Origin: an uncultured Collinsella sp.
GTDB taxonomy: Bacteria > Actinomycetota > Coriobacteriia > Coriobacteriales > Coriobacteriaceae
Length of the DNA stretch: 64,000 nt
Direction of reading: 5' to 3'
Assembly (NCBI GenBank): GCA_958415525.1
Contig: CATYZE010000007.1
Span: 1 to 64,000, forward strand
Notes under the pieces: generated by a model
What the model was told of the DNA's origin: nothing
Databases searched by the model: none
What the model saw: the letters and a program-made list of their open reading frames with translations, nothing else
Position numbers and translations under genes: made by a program
Shown: positions 7,919 through 16,943 of the stretch, piece after piece
Position numbering within the stretch: the first letter of the stretch is position 1
Layout: each line of letters begins with the position of its first letter

Positions 7919-10083
7919 TACGACCCACCGCCAAAAGCTCCCACCAGCGTGGCAACATCGACCGTGAGCGGGATGGAGCCGCCGCCGGGCAGCGGGATCT
8001 CCGCAAGCGTGAACACCGCGCCGCTGATGGTGCGCTCGACGTGATATTCCAATGCCTCGCAAAGTGCCTTGGGGTCAGTCACGCCCAAGGGGATTTTTCG
8101 CAGGGTATCTTGAGTTTTGGAGATGCCCGCGATATCGGACCCCGGACTTTTAATGACATTGGCGGTATCGGTCAGCACCGGTTTTCGCAGACGCAAATCG
8201 CACGGCTCGAGTCCCAGCGCCGCCACGGAGGACGAGACGGTGTCACCGAGCCAGGACGCGATGGAGCCCAACGCGCCGCCACCCCCTCCCAAGCCACCGA
8301 TCAGCTCTCCCATAAGCTCGTCGGCCGCACCCTGGATGTCTCCGTACCCCACAAGCAGGCGGCCCCAAACATCCATAACGCCGTCGAGCACGCCGGCAAC
8401 GCCGCCCGAACGCTCCTCCAGCGTCGAGAAAAACCGCGAGAGAACGTTATTTTGTGCCGTCGCATCATCGGGCGCGAGCACTGCAGCAGAAATTGCGCCA
8501 CGATCGCCAAGCTCAACTGCCGTGTTAAACGAAGAGCTGAGCTCGTCGGGACTGGAGATGGCGCCCGAGACTGCAAAGGCGACCACGCCGTTGCGACCGG
8601 GCGGCGCGATGCGCGGGCGCTCACCAGAAAGTTCTTTGATGGCGGTATCGAACGCATTGCCCGCACGGTCGGCTTCGTCCTCGGTCTGACGCTCGAGCTC
8701 GAGTTCCTTGTTGCGACAGTCGACGTAGTCCTCCAGGGCGTCTTTAAACTTGTCAAAGTGATACTCGAAGCCGTTTTCGATAGAGGTTGAAGGCGCCGCA
8801 ACGGCACCAAGCGACGAAACGCCAAAATGGCATTTGCCGCATTTGTCCTGTCCATCGTAATCGGCAACCGAAGCAAATCCGCTCGGCGTTCCTTTCTTGT
8901 AGTTAGGGCAGGTCGTCCCGTAATGCAGATACGCCTTGTCATCGTTCACGCTAGTCGGCCACACCGCATCGGTATAGAGTTCCGTCGCCCGAACCTCATC
9001 AGAGTTGCGCGGCAGCAGCGGAATATAGGAGGAAACCCTGTCTCCGTTCTCGGTTATATATGCCCGATCGACCTCCGCGCTCGCATAGGTATAAAACGCC
9101 TTACGCGCCGCAGACTCTGCCTTCATCTCGACACTCGAGCCTTGGGGCTTCTCGTTTGTCAGACGCCGATGGTAGTAGTCCTTCGCGCGATCAAGGGCAA
9201 CTTGAGGCTCCCACGTAACACTCGATGAGTAATGCGGATTTTGAGCACCGGAGAGATCCGTTAGGCTTTTCGCACGCTCCCACATGCAAGAACAGCTGCC
9301 GACCGAACCTTTATCCGATCCACCGCAATCCGCTAGCCAGGCGCGCTCTTTGGCCTTCGCCGTCTCCTCCGATGCTTTTTGTAGCTCCTCGGCCGCGCGC
9401 TCCAGATCTTCCGACGCATCTTTAATGGCATCGGTCGAGATTTCGGATCCTTCGAGCGCAACAAAATCCGACTCGGATGTCCTGGGCACGGCAAGCGCCG
9501 TACCGGTATAGGTCACGCCGTCGGTATTCTGCGCCGATACTGCCTGCATGGCGCGCGCGGCAACCAGGTACGGCAAGGCGGTCTCGATCTTTTGCAGGCC
9601 CTTTGCCGCGCTTTTGGCAAACTTGTTACGCGTTTTAATGATCTGGGTTCCCGTATCGATGATATCGCTGCCGACAACCTCGGCGCCCGGAATGAGAATG
9701 GCAACCAAGCCGGTGCCGATCGTGGCAAACCCCGCCAGGCCCAAACTCAAAATGCTCGCATCCACCACCGTGGCGGCTGTGCGATAGGACGACACCACGT
9801 TGGCGCCCGCCAGGGCACCGCTATCGGCCGCCACCTGGGTGTCTCCGGCGCGCGACATGCTCCATATCGCCGCGGCCGACGAAAACAGCAGCGTAAGCAC
9901 CACCAGAATGACAACCGCAGAGGAGAGCGTGGTATATGCACCGTCTTCGATAAACAAGTCGATACCGGCACGGCCCATAAAGCCGCCCCGCTTGCGGCGA
10001 GCGCTTGGTCGACGGCGGGCCGCAAACCCTTGCGTCACCCGCAGCAGGCAGCGCCTAATCCCATGCAGCAATCCATGAATCAT
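7918..10083 (-). CDS. TadG-like pilus-associated membrane protein
   Basis: 721 aa. A single hydrophobic helix near the N terminus (SAVVILVVLTLLFSSAAAIW) is followed by DTQVAADSGALAGANVV, the signature of the TadG/Flp-associated N-terminal domain. The long extracellular part has a charged coiled-coil-like stretch (LERAAEELQKASEETAKAKER), a cysteine cluster (CGGSDKG..CSCMW and CGKCHFG) and a Gly-rich segment. Position between TadE-like genes supports a role in anchoring or exporting the Tad pilus. The ATG at 10083 has GGGAG upstream and overlaps the preceding gene by 29 bp. At 721 aa it is larger than many TadG proteins. Confidence 0.7.
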   Translation of the reverse strand: MIHGLLHGIRRCLLRVTQGFAARRRPSARRKRGGFMGRAGIDLFIEDGAYTTLSSAVVILVVLTLLFSSAAAIWSMSRAGDTQVAADSGALAGANVVSSYRTAATVVDASILSLGLAGFATIGTGLVAILIPGAEVVGSDIIDTGTQIIKTRNKFAKSAAKGLQKIETALPYLVAARAMQAVSAQNTDGVTYTGTALAVPRTSESDFVALEGSEISTDAIKDASEDLERAAEELQKASEETAKAKERAWLADCGGSDKGSVGSCSCMWERAKSLTDLSGAQNPHYSSSVTWEPQVALDRAKDYYHRRLTNEKPQGSSVEMKAESAARKAFYTYASAEVDRAYITENGDRVSSYIPLLPRNSDEVRATELYTDAVWPTSVNDDKAYLHYGTTCPNYKKGTPSGFASVADYDGQDKCGKCHFGVSSLGAVAAPSTSIENGFEYHFDKFKDALEDYVDCRNKELELERQTEDEADRAGNAFDTAIKELSGERPRIAPPGRNGVVAFAVSGAISSPDELSSSFNTAVELGDRGAISAAVLAPDDATAQNNVLSRFFSTLEERSGGVAGVLDGVMDVWGRLLVGYGDIQGAADELMGELIGGLGGGGGALGSIASWLGDTVSSSVAALGLEPCDLRLRKPVLTDTANVIKSPGSDIAGISKTQDTLRKIPLGVTDPKALCEALEYHVERTISGAVFTLAEIPLPGGGSIPLTVDVATLVGAFGGGS

Positions 10084-10567
10084 AATCTCCCTCCAGCCAT
10101 TCGGGACGCGATCGATACGAGACGTCGACCTTGAGCTCGACATAGCCGCCCTCACCCGCACTGCCCATGGCCTGCACAAATGCACCGATCACGGGCAGCG
10201 GCTTAACCTCGCCGGCAACAGACACGGACGAGGTGCCGCCGGCACCGGCCCGCCCCAACTCGATATCCCACGACAGTGGCCCGCCGACATGAAAAATCGA
10301 GACGTTGGGCACCGCGGTAAGTCTGCGGCGAGTGAACTCCTTTAGGTCATCGTCGTCCTCCACCGTCGTCGTGGTCATAAGCCGCGCGGTCTCGGCGGCG
10401 GCAGACTCCATGACCGCGCGCGTATAGAGCAGGCACACCGGCTGCAGCGCCAGCAGGATGAGCGTCAAAAACGTCGGCAGCAAAAAGGCGGCCTCGACCG
10501 TAGACTGCGCCCGATCCTCGCACGCGATATCAATACAGAGCGATGTCCTTGGCACCCGTCGCGGCAT
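10055..10567 (-). CDS. TadE-like pilin protein
   Basis: 170 aa from the ATG at 10567. CEDRAQSTVEAAFLLPTFLTLILLAL is a TadE-type processing region with a hydrophobic helix and Glu at the fifth position. A globular domain with several beta strands follows. Starts and stops overlap both neighbours (38 bp with the small pilin gene, 29 bp with tadG), so it belongs to the same operon. The exact start is uncertain because of this long overlap. Confidence 0.65.
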   Translation of the reverse strand: MPRRVPRTSLCIDIACEDRAQSTVEAAFLLPTFLTLILLALQPVCLLYTRAVMESAAAETARLMTTTTVEDDDDLKEFTRRRLTAVPNVSIFHVGGPLSWDIELGRAGAGGTSSVSVAGEVKPLPVIGAFVQAMGSAGEGGYVELKVDVSYRSRPEWLEGDYDSWIAAWD

Positions 10568-10748
10568 CGATAACCGACGATGGGGCGACGCCATGAGACG
10601 CTGCCCGCTCGACCAGTACCGCCAAGCGCCCATCGGTGCCGGCGCGCCAAAGCCCCGCAATCGCCAGCACAATCGATAACAGCGCAACGGTGACGATGGC
10701 GTATTCGACAGTCGACTGAGCAGATTCCTCACGCAGGACATCATGCAT
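10530..10748 (-). CDS. Small Flp-like or pseudopilin protein
   Basis: 72 aa from the ATG at 10748, which is preceded by GGAGGGG. LREESAQSTVEYAIVTVALLSIVLAI closely parallels the Flp pilin (EESAQGTTEYAIL plus hydrophobic helix), but the C-terminal tail is different and longer. It is probably a second Flp-type subunit or a minor pilin. It starts 2 bp after the preceding gene's stop. Confidence 0.7.
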   Translation of the reverse strand: MHDVLREESAQSTVEYAIVTVALLSIVLAIAGLWRAGTDGRLAVLVERAASHGVAPSSVIDAATGAKDIALY

Positions 10749-10749
10749 T

Positions 10750-11313
10750 TCACGACCCCTCCTTTGACTCCGTTGTTTGCGGAACCAGACGCACGGCACG
10801 AAGGCGGCACGAGGCATCGCCGGCATCCGCGGCAACCGTCACCATGTCGACCCAGCCTCGCCCATCGCGCACGATGGCGCCCCATACGTTGCCCTTAATA
10901 TCGAGATAGCCGCTCAGGGCGAGCTGGGCCGTGGGCACCTCGCGGTAGGCGCGCAACAGGTCTGCCGCCGCCTCGGTCATCGGCCGGTCCTCGGACCATG
11001 CGAGTCGAACCGCGATCGCGTTGTCTGCAGACGGCTCCGTCGCGCTGGCCGCCCGCTCATCGAGTGTCTGCAAAAAGGTCCGCGCCGTGACAGCGGCATT
11101 CTGACCGCCCATATCCCCCGCGCCTTCCGATTGTGACACCGCCGCCGGGCCCGTTCCCAAATCGGCAGTAGCGCCTGGACGCTGCTGTCGCGCAACACCC
11201 AACCCCCAAAGCGTCACCGCTATTGCCACGAGCAAACAGACGAGCACCAGCGGCGAGACAACAGGCCGCCTGCCTCCTACAGGCTGTTGATGCCGTCTTT
11301 GATCGCGTTCCAT
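10750..11313 (-). CDS. Membrane-anchored protein of the pilus operon, function unknown
   Basis: Up to 187 aa; not recognised. One N-terminal membrane helix (VVSPLVLVCLLVAIAVTLWGLG), a low-complexity Gly/Ala/Gln region and a C-terminal domain of about 100 residues. The start is unclear: an ATG at 11313 lies inside flp, and an AGGAGG sits just after the flp stop without a close ATG or GTG. The topology would place the C-terminal domain outside the membrane, next to the pilins. It could be a chaperone or assembly factor for the Flp fibre. Confidence 0.6.
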   Translation of the reverse strand: MERDQRRHQQPVGGRRPVVSPLVLVCLLVAIAVTLWGLGVARQQRPGATADLGTGPAAVSQSEGAGDMGGQNAAVTARTFLQTLDERAASATEPSADNAIAVRLAWSEDRPMTEAAADLLRAYREVPTAQLALSGYLDIKGNVWGAIVRDGRGWVDMVTVAADAGDASCRLRAVRLVPQTTESKEGS

Positions 11314-11510
11314 AGTTCTTCGACTTTGCTCTTAAACGCGACGATGGCGATAATCGCGATCACCACGAGCACGCCGACCAAGATGGCGTATTCGGTAGTG
11401 CCCTGCGCGCTCTCCTCCTGCAGCAGCACCTTGGCGCGCTGGCGAGCGCGGATTGCCTGGCAAAAAGCCCAACTCCAAGCCTTGCCCGCAATGTCGGTCA
11501 TCGTGTTCAT
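11277..11510 (-). CDS. flp: Flp-type major pilin
   Basis: 77 aa. The short basic leader runs to EESAQG, then TTEYAILVGVLVVIAIIAI forms the hydrophobic pilin helix with the Flp-typical Glu-Tyr pair, and a short amphipathic tail ends the protein. It would be cleaved near the Gly by a prepilin peptidase, none of which is encoded in this window. It lies 10 bp downstream of tadC and is the likely main fibre subunit. Confidence 0.85.
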   Translation of the reverse strand: MNTMTDIAGKAWSWAFCQAIRARQRAKVLLQEESAQGTTEYAILVGVLVVIAIIAIVAFKSKVEELWNAIKDGINSL

Positions 11511-11520
11511 ATATTCCTCC

Positions 11521-12162
11521 CTACATCATCCCGCCTGCTCCCAGCAGCGGGCCCAATATGGACAGAAGCAACGCCGGCAAGATGAGCGTGCCGGTTGGAA
11601 TCAGCAACTTGACGGGTGCGCGCTCGATCTCGCGCTCGACTGCGGCGCGATGGGCCGCACGGATCTCGCGACTTTGAGCAGCCAGCGTCTCGGCCAGCGG
11701 AGCGCCCAGGGCAAGCGCCTGCCCCACCGTGATGGCAAAGGTCTCGAGCGCCTTCACGTCCAAATCACGCGCGGCAGCCAACAGCTCGGCCTCGCGCGTC
11801 CCCACGCCCACCTGCCACGCCATGCAGGCTCGCTCAAGACGGACGGCCAGCACCGACCGACGATTGGCACAGAAAATCTCGAGCGCCGCGTCAAACGAAA
11901 GGCCGGCAGAAAGCCCCAGGCGCACCACGTCGATCATCTCGGACACCTCACCGAGCGACACCCGCGCCGGGCCGCCCGTCCCAATCGCGCCCTTCATTCG
12001 CGCGGTCAGGGCATCGATCACCGAGCGGCCCGCAGCAATGACCAGTACCGCCTCACGCTTGCACGTCTCTGCAATCTTGCGAGCATCCGCACGCTCCAAA
12101 CCTGTCGCGGCAAATACGCTCAGGGCACACAGACAAGCCGCGGCCCCGACCAGGGCACTCAT
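11521..12162 (-). CDS. tadC: TadC-like inner-membrane pilus assembly protein
   Basis: 213 aa. A T2SF domain is recognised by LSLGEVSEMIDVVRLGLSAG, where Flp-system proteins have a hydrophobic-charged helix bundle, and by C-terminal hydrophobic segments (LLIPTGTLILPALLLSILGP). The ATG overlaps the tadB stop as ATGA. TadB and TadC form the membrane platform on which the TadA ATPase acts. Short for the family (often 280-320 aa), with a reduced N-terminal part. Confidence 0.8.
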   Translation of the reverse strand: MSALVGAAACLCALSVFAATGLERADARKIAETCKREAVLVIAAGRSVIDALTARMKGAIGTGGPARVSLGEVSEMIDVVRLGLSAGLSFDAALEIFCANRRSVLAVRLERACMAWQVGVGTREAELLAAARDLDVKALETFAITVGQALALGAPLAETLAAQSREIRAAHRAAVEREIERAPVKLLIPTGTLILPALLLSILGPLLGAGGMM

Positions 12163-13085
12163 AACTCCACCCGCATAATGCGCCGGATAACTACCAGGGC
12201 AACGACGTTGAGGGCAAGTCCCAGCACCACGGCGCCCGCACCAGCCGGCGTCGCAAGACCGCGACGAAAGTCTGCCGAAAGCAAAGCCAGTACCGCGCAC
12301 ATGCCCGCCGGCATCGCCGCGACCATGTGTGCCGACATACGCGCCTGTGACGTCTTAACGTCCAGACGGCGTTTGAGCTCAATGCGCTCACCCACCATGC
12401 TCGACGCCTCGGACAGCAAGCCGGCAAGCGGAGCCCCGGTACGCTGCGATACTTTGAGCGCCAAGGTGACAAGCGAAAGGCCGGGGGCATCGATGCGAAC
12501 GAGTAGGTCATCGAGTGCGTCGGTCGCCGAGATACCGCAATCGATTGCCGCCGCCACCCGCAAAAACTCGGTATGCACTGGCTCTTGCGCATGAGCGCCC
12601 ACAAAGCGCATGCCCTGGGCCAGCGAATGTCCCGAGGCAAGCGACATGGAAAGTGCGGTAAACGCCTCGGGCATTGCCTCTTCTGCATCGTGTTGCTCGC
12701 GCCGGCTCTCAAAGCCATCCCGAGCGGCACCAACGGCAAACGGAGCAACAAGTCCCAAGGCAAATCCGAGGGGCGATAACGACACCATCGTTAGTAAAAC
12801 GCAGCAGACACCGCTCGATAGCAGCAGAAACGTCAAACGTCCCGAAGCATCTTCGATCACGAGGCCAAGGCGATGCGCCGGAGCCAGCGATGCCCACGAA
12901 CGGGCGATCTTTTTCAGCAGATCGTTTTCCACCAGCTCACGCGGCAGCTTCTCCGCCATCGATTCGAGCGTCTGGCGCGCCAGCTCCGCCGGCGGCATCC
13001 GCGGCACACGAGGTTCTGCCCCACACGCCGTCGCGACAGAAAGCCCCGCCAACCCCCCTACGACGAGGGGCATAGCGATCTCCAT
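12159..13085 (-). CDS. tadB: TadB-like inner-membrane pilus assembly protein
   Basis: 308 aa with an N-terminal membrane segment, two central hydrophobic helices (LTFLLLSSGVCCVLLTMVSL and FALGLVAPFAVGA) and a T2SF domain with AMPEAFTALSMSLASGHSLAQG. The C terminus has two more helices. Partner of TadC in the pilus platform. It overlaps tadA by 28 bp and tadC by 4 bp, so expression is coupled. Confidence 0.85.
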   Translation of the reverse strand: MEIAMPLVVGGLAGLSVATACGAEPRVPRMPPAELARQTLESMAEKLPRELVENDLLKKIARSWASLAPAHRLGLVIEDASGRLTFLLLSSGVCCVLLTMVSLSPLGFALGLVAPFAVGAARDGFESRREQHDAEEAMPEAFTALSMSLASGHSLAQGMRFVGAHAQEPVHTEFLRVAAAIDCGISATDALDDLLVRIDAPGLSLVTLALKVSQRTGAPLAGLLSEASSMVGERIELKRRLDVKTSQARMSAHMVAAMPAGMCAVLALLSADFRRGLATPAGAGAVVLGLALNVVALVVIRRIMRVEL

Positions 13086-14386
13086 TCGTCCACCTCCTCT
13101 TGCGTGAGCGTCCCCGACCGCAAGCCCTCCGCAATAAACGGCGGCTCGCGGTCGAGCGTCCAGGTACGTTTGGCGGCATCGAACGTCACGTAGCGTTCGA
13201 GCTCAACACCGCCCGACGCGCCGCGGTGAACCCCCGAATATGAGGCCACAAAGCGCCTGCCATCTGCATGACGCTCGGACATCACGATGCCGTCGAGCGC
13301 CATGGCGATCTGCTCTTCGATAAGCTCACTCGGCAAATCGATGCCGTAGCGCGCAAGCAGCGTCAGGCGAACCACGGTCTCCTGCTCGGTACCCGCATGG
13401 AGCGTGGTGAGCGAGCCGTCGTGGCCCGTATTCATGGCCTGCAGCATGTCGCAGCACTCGGCGCCGCGCACCTCGCCCACGACGATGCGGTCGGGGCGCA
13501 TGCGCAGGGCATTCGTTACCAGGTCACGGATCGTCACCGCACCCTCGCCCTCAATCGACGCCTCACGCGCCTCCAGACGAACCACGTGCGGGTGATGCGC
13601 AAACTTGAGCTCGGCGGAATCCTCGATCGTCACGATGCGCTCGCCGGTGGAAATCTCGCACGACAGTGCGTTGAGCAGCGTGGTCTTGCCCGAGCCCGTG
13701 CCTCCCGCAACCGCCAGATCCTGCCGCAACGACACCGCGCACGACAGCAGCTGCGCATACCAAAGCGGCAGCGACCCCAGCCCCACGAGCTCGTCCAACG
13801 AACAGATACGGTCCGAGAACTTGCGGATGGTAAGGATTGGCCCGTCGATCGCCACGGGCGGAATCACCGCGTTGACGCGATAGCCCGTCTTAAGGCGGGC
13901 GTTGACGATGGGGCTGCGCTCGTCGATACGACGGCCGAGCGGCGAGATGATGCGGTCGATTAGCACGCGGATCTGCTCGTCGTCCTCAAACGCATGCTCG
14001 ATGGGATACAAAACGCCGCCGCGCTCAAAGAAGGCCGAGCGGCAGCCGTTGATCATAATTTCGGTAACGGTGTCGTCCTCGATGAGCGGCTGCAGCGGAC
14101 CTAGACCCACCACGTCATCTAAGATCTCGTCGACGATGGTCTCGCGTTCGGGCGCCGCCAAGTCGGTCGACTCTTCCACGTTGAGTGCCGCTTCTACCGC
14201 CGGGCGCAGCTCCGAGCGGGCAAGGGACGGATCGACGTAGGCACTGATGCGCGCCACCTCGTCGTAGCCCATGCGGTCCATCACCGCGCGCTTAGTGCGA
14301 CGCTTAACGGCGCGGCGGCGCCCCGCATCGACGGGGGTAGCCGCGGCGGCCGCACCGGCAGCCTTTATCCTTGTTTGCAGGCTCAT
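13058..14386 (-). CDS. tadA: TadA/CpaF family pilus assembly ATPase
   Basis: 442 aa. Hexameric secretion ATPase powering Flp pilus extension on the cytoplasmic face. Walker A is AVAGGTGSGKTT near residue 230, followed by the Asp box TIEDSAEL, the His box HDGSLTTLHAGT and a Walker B region (RPDRIVVGEVRG). The N-terminal domain has the CpaF motif GLGPLQPLIEDDTVTEIMING. Its ATG overlaps the tadZ stop. Confidence 0.93.
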   Translation of the reverse strand: MSLQTRIKAAGAAAAATPVDAGRRRAVKRRTKRAVMDRMGYDEVARISAYVDPSLARSELRPAVEAALNVEESTDLAAPERETIVDEILDDVVGLGPLQPLIEDDTVTEIMINGCRSAFFERGGVLYPIEHAFEDDEQIRVLIDRIISPLGRRIDERSPIVNARLKTGYRVNAVIPPVAIDGPILTIRKFSDRICSLDELVGLGSLPLWYAQLLSCAVSLRQDLAVAGGTGSGKTTLLNALSCEISTGERIVTIEDSAELKFAHHPHVVRLEAREASIEGEGAVTIRDLVTNALRMRPDRIVVGEVRGAECCDMLQAMNTGHDGSLTTLHAGTEQETVVRLTLLARYGIDLPSELIEEQIAMALDGIVMSERHADGRRFVASYSGVHRGASGGVELERYVTFDAAKRTWTLDREPPFIAEGLRSGTLTQEEVDEWRSLCPSS

Positions 14387-16032
14387 CGTGGATCACCCTC
14401 GCGCGACCAGGGAAGACGGATGCGCGGGCGCTCGGTGCGCGTCGCGCGGTCGGTGACCATGTCGCTCCAGGGACCGACGGCGCAGCCCAGCTCCACGAGC
14501 ATCTCGCGCGTGGCCTCGCGCACGCTGGTCGCGAAGGCGCTCGTCTGGCCCACCGCCTCGTCGGCGCGGCCGAATGCCATGAGCGCGGCCAGGTCCTGGC
14601 CGCCATCGGCAATGCGGATCTTGGAGCTCAGCGCGCAGGCGATCTCAAAACGCATGGCAACGTCCTCGTCGGCACCGCGCGCACCAAACCGGTTGAACAC
14701 GGCGCTCATGCGCGTGCGTGGCACGCCCACACGGCTCGCCAGTTCAATGACACGCGAAGCGGATGTCGCGGACGATACCGCCGCATCGCCTACGACCAGG
14801 CAACGGTCGCTCGCCGCCACCGCGGCGGCCACGGCATCGCCCCAAAAGACCGAGGTGTCGACAAAGACCACGTCGGATTCGCGACGCAAAACGTCGAGCA
14901 GCAGCTCCACCGGGCGCGCCATGAGTTCGGCCTTCTCGGGGGCCGCGACAGGTCCCCAGAGTGTGACGCCCGGCGCCACGCGCATCGACGCGGCCACGAT
15001 ATCCGACTCGGCAAGCGCACCCGCCGCCGACGGCTCGATAAGCGTCGCCATATCGTGCGGGGCATCGACACCCAACAAGTCGTAAAGGTTTCCAAACATG
15101 AGGTCCAAGTCGAGCGCGGCGGCACGCAGGCCCAACAGCGACGCCGCATGCGCCATGGCGGCAACGATCGTCGACTTGCCGCAACCGCCCGAACCCGAGA
15201 CGGCGCAGATGACCGGTGCCCGATGCGACGGAGCCAAAGCATCCGCCGCCGGCGCGGGGGCTGACGGCGCAGGAACCGGCGACGCGAGCGCGGGCGACAA
15301 CATCCCCGTCTCCCCCGCCGCGGTCATGCTCTGAGCCCAAGCCGGCATGGTAGGCTGCCCGAGCTGCGGTTCCGCGGCCGAAGGCGCAGCGGCACACGCC
15401 TCGCCAGCACCGGCAAAGCCCTCGACCTCATCGAGCTCATCGGCCAGATTCACGCCATGAACGTATCCCATTTCTTCGGCCGGAACGTCATCGCCATACG
15501 GCACCGGCCCTCCGACATGATCGTATGCAAGGGGGTCCCGGGGGCGCCGACCATGCTCGGCTTCCGCTTTTCCATATTCATCAACACGCGGGCCTCTTGT
15601 AGCGCGAGGCGCCCCGGGTTCCCTATCAACAAAAGCATCGGGCTCACTCGTCATGCGCCGATCGGAATCAACCGCTCCCTCGCCCGCGCGCCCGTTGCCG
15701 CACAAACTGTGCGCAGCGATGACCTCGGTCGCCCCCGCGCGAAACAGCCTTTCGATATCCGACGGGTCGAGTGTCTCGATCAACACGACGACGCGACTCA
15801 CACGGCCCTCGGCCGTCAGGCGCGCAACGGTCTTCCGCACGTCTTCGGTATCGAACAGAGACGCCGCGATGATGGCGGCACCGCGGCGCGACGGAAACGC
15901 CCGCGCCATGGATACCAGCCCGTCCAGGTCGCCCACGCGAAGCACCTGCGCGCCCACATCGCGACCCTCGACTTCCTGCTGTAGCAGCCCGTAATCGCCG
16001 CATGCGCAGCACGCAAGCCAGATCGCCTTCAT
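14383..16032 (-). CDS. tadZ: TadZ/CpaE-like MinD-family ATPase
   Basis: 549 aa. The N-terminal 130 residues form a receiver-like domain (MKAIWLACCACGDYGLLQ to EVIAAHSLC). A long acidic and Pro/Ala-rich linker follows, then a ParA/MinD ATPase with deviant Walker A GSGGCGKST and the adjacent ALDLDLMFGNLYDLLG. CpaE/TadZ proteins place the Tad machine at the correct pole or site. The start at 16032 overlaps the cpaB-like stop as TGATG. The linker, about 130 residues long, is unusually extended. Confidence 0.85.
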   Translation of the reverse strand: MKAIWLACCACGDYGLLQQEVEGRDVGAQVLRVGDLDGLVSMARAFPSRRGAAIIAASLFDTEDVRKTVARLTAEGRVSRVVVLIETLDPSDIERLFRAGATEVIAAHSLCGNGRAGEGAVDSDRRMTSEPDAFVDREPGAPRATRGPRVDEYGKAEAEHGRRPRDPLAYDHVGGPVPYGDDVPAEEMGYVHGVNLADELDEVEGFAGAGEACAAAPSAAEPQLGQPTMPAWAQSMTAAGETGMLSPALASPVPAPSAPAPAADALAPSHRAPVICAVSGSGGCGKSTIVAAMAHAASLLGLRAAALDLDLMFGNLYDLLGVDAPHDMATLIEPSAAGALAESDIVAASMRVAPGVTLWGPVAAPEKAELMARPVELLLDVLRRESDVVFVDTSVFWGDAVAAAVAASDRCLVVGDAAVSSATSASRVIELASRVGVPRTRMSAVFNRFGARGADEDVAMRFEIACALSSKIRIADGGQDLAALMAFGRADEAVGQTSAFATSVREATREMLVELGCAVGPWSDMVTDRATRTERPRIRLPWSREGDPR

Positions 16033-16691
16033 CACTCGTCGCCTCCGCTCTTTTTGCCGCGCACCGTGGCGGGAATCGTCAAGCTGACCGTTCCCTTTCC
16101 CGAGGCTCCCAGCAATTCCTTGACATCTTCGGGGTCTGCCGCCAGCGTCACCCACTCGATCTTGCCTTCGCGCGTGGCGCCGGCCTCTTCGCTGGTATCG
16201 ATCACGTACGCGCCGCACAAACGATCGGTCACGCCATCTTTTTGCACGTACACGTCCACATAGCTGCCCGCGCCCGTGGCGCCGCCGACCGAGTGCTCGG
16301 CATCGACCGCGACCGAAACGGCAACCTTGCCCTTAGGCACCTCGAGCTTGTGACTCTCGGCCTTGGTGTAGACATTGCAAATCACGGCGTTCTTGGGAAT
16401 GCGCGAGGTCGTCACGTCGCCGCACACCTGGCGCAGCTCGGTTGCCGCATCACGCGGCAACAGGCTCGCCAGCCATTCCTGGGTTATGACATTGGTCTCG
16501 TCGAGGGTCTCACCCGCATCGATATCGCGCGCCGCGACGCACACATCAACGCGATCGCCGCCGTATTTTGCCAAAGTCTCGGCCTGAGCCTGCTCGGCTT
16601 GCGAGCGGATCGACGAGCCGTAGACCATGCAGAGCGCCGCGGCAAGCACGCCCGCGACCAGACTGATGGCGATGCGTTTGCGCTTGTTCAC
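16032..16691 (-). CDS. CpaB/RcpC-like Flp pilus assembly protein
   Basis: 219 aa from the GTG at 16691, preceded by AGAGGAG with five spacing bases; an ATG at 16706 overlaps that ribosome site and is less likely. One N-terminal membrane helix (RIAISLVAGVLAAALCMVYG), then a SAF domain: VDVCVAARDIDAGETLDETNV, and later IPKNAVICNVYTKAE. CpaB/RcpC proteins are periplasmic or wall-side parts of the Tad system. First gene of the pilus operon, behind a candidate operator at 16802-16853. Confidence 0.8.
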   Translation of the reverse strand: MNKRKRIAISLVAGVLAAALCMVYGSSIRSQAEQAQAETLAKYGGDRVDVCVAARDIDAGETLDETNVITQEWLASLLPRDAATELRQVCGDVTTSRIPKNAVICNVYTKAESHKLEVPKGKVAVSVAVDAEHSVGGATGAGSYVDVYVQKDGVTDRLCGAYVIDTSEEAGATREGKIEWVTLAADPEDVKELLGASGKGTVSLTIPATVRGKKSGGDE

Positions 16692-16801
16692 GGCCGCTCC
16701 TCTCATGGCGGTGCCGGGCAAATGCCCGTACCACCATTGTCTGGGCGACCAGGGCGCAAAGCGGCGCAATCGCGATCTTGGTTTTGCGCGTCAAACCAAT
16801 C

Positions 16802-16853
16802 GCTGACCAAAAGCTGACCAGCCCGTCAAGCTCGTGGCAAAGTTTTGGTCAGC
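16802..16853. promoter_or_regulatory. Inverted repeat upstream of the pilus operon
   Basis: Perfect 11-bp arms GCTGACCAAAA (16802-16812) and TTTTGGTCAGC (16843-16853), with an extra AGCTGACC half-site beside the left arm. It lies about 110-160 bp before the first pilus gene and looks like a binding site for a dimeric regulator. No regulator gene is adjacent. Confidence 0.5.
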
Positions 16854-16890
16854 ACGTCAGCAAAATGCATGTTTCGGAGCACCTCGGCAG

Positions 16891-16923
16891 CAAAAAAGCC
16901 GTCTCCCGAACAGTTGGGAGACG
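16891..16923 (-). terminator. rsgA terminator
   Basis: CCGTCTCCC pairs with GGGAGACGG on the minus strand, followed by CTTTTTT, 20 bp past the rsgA stop. It separates rsgA from the pilus operon. Confidence 0.85.
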
Positions 16924-16943
16924 GATGTCATAGGAAAATTCAA

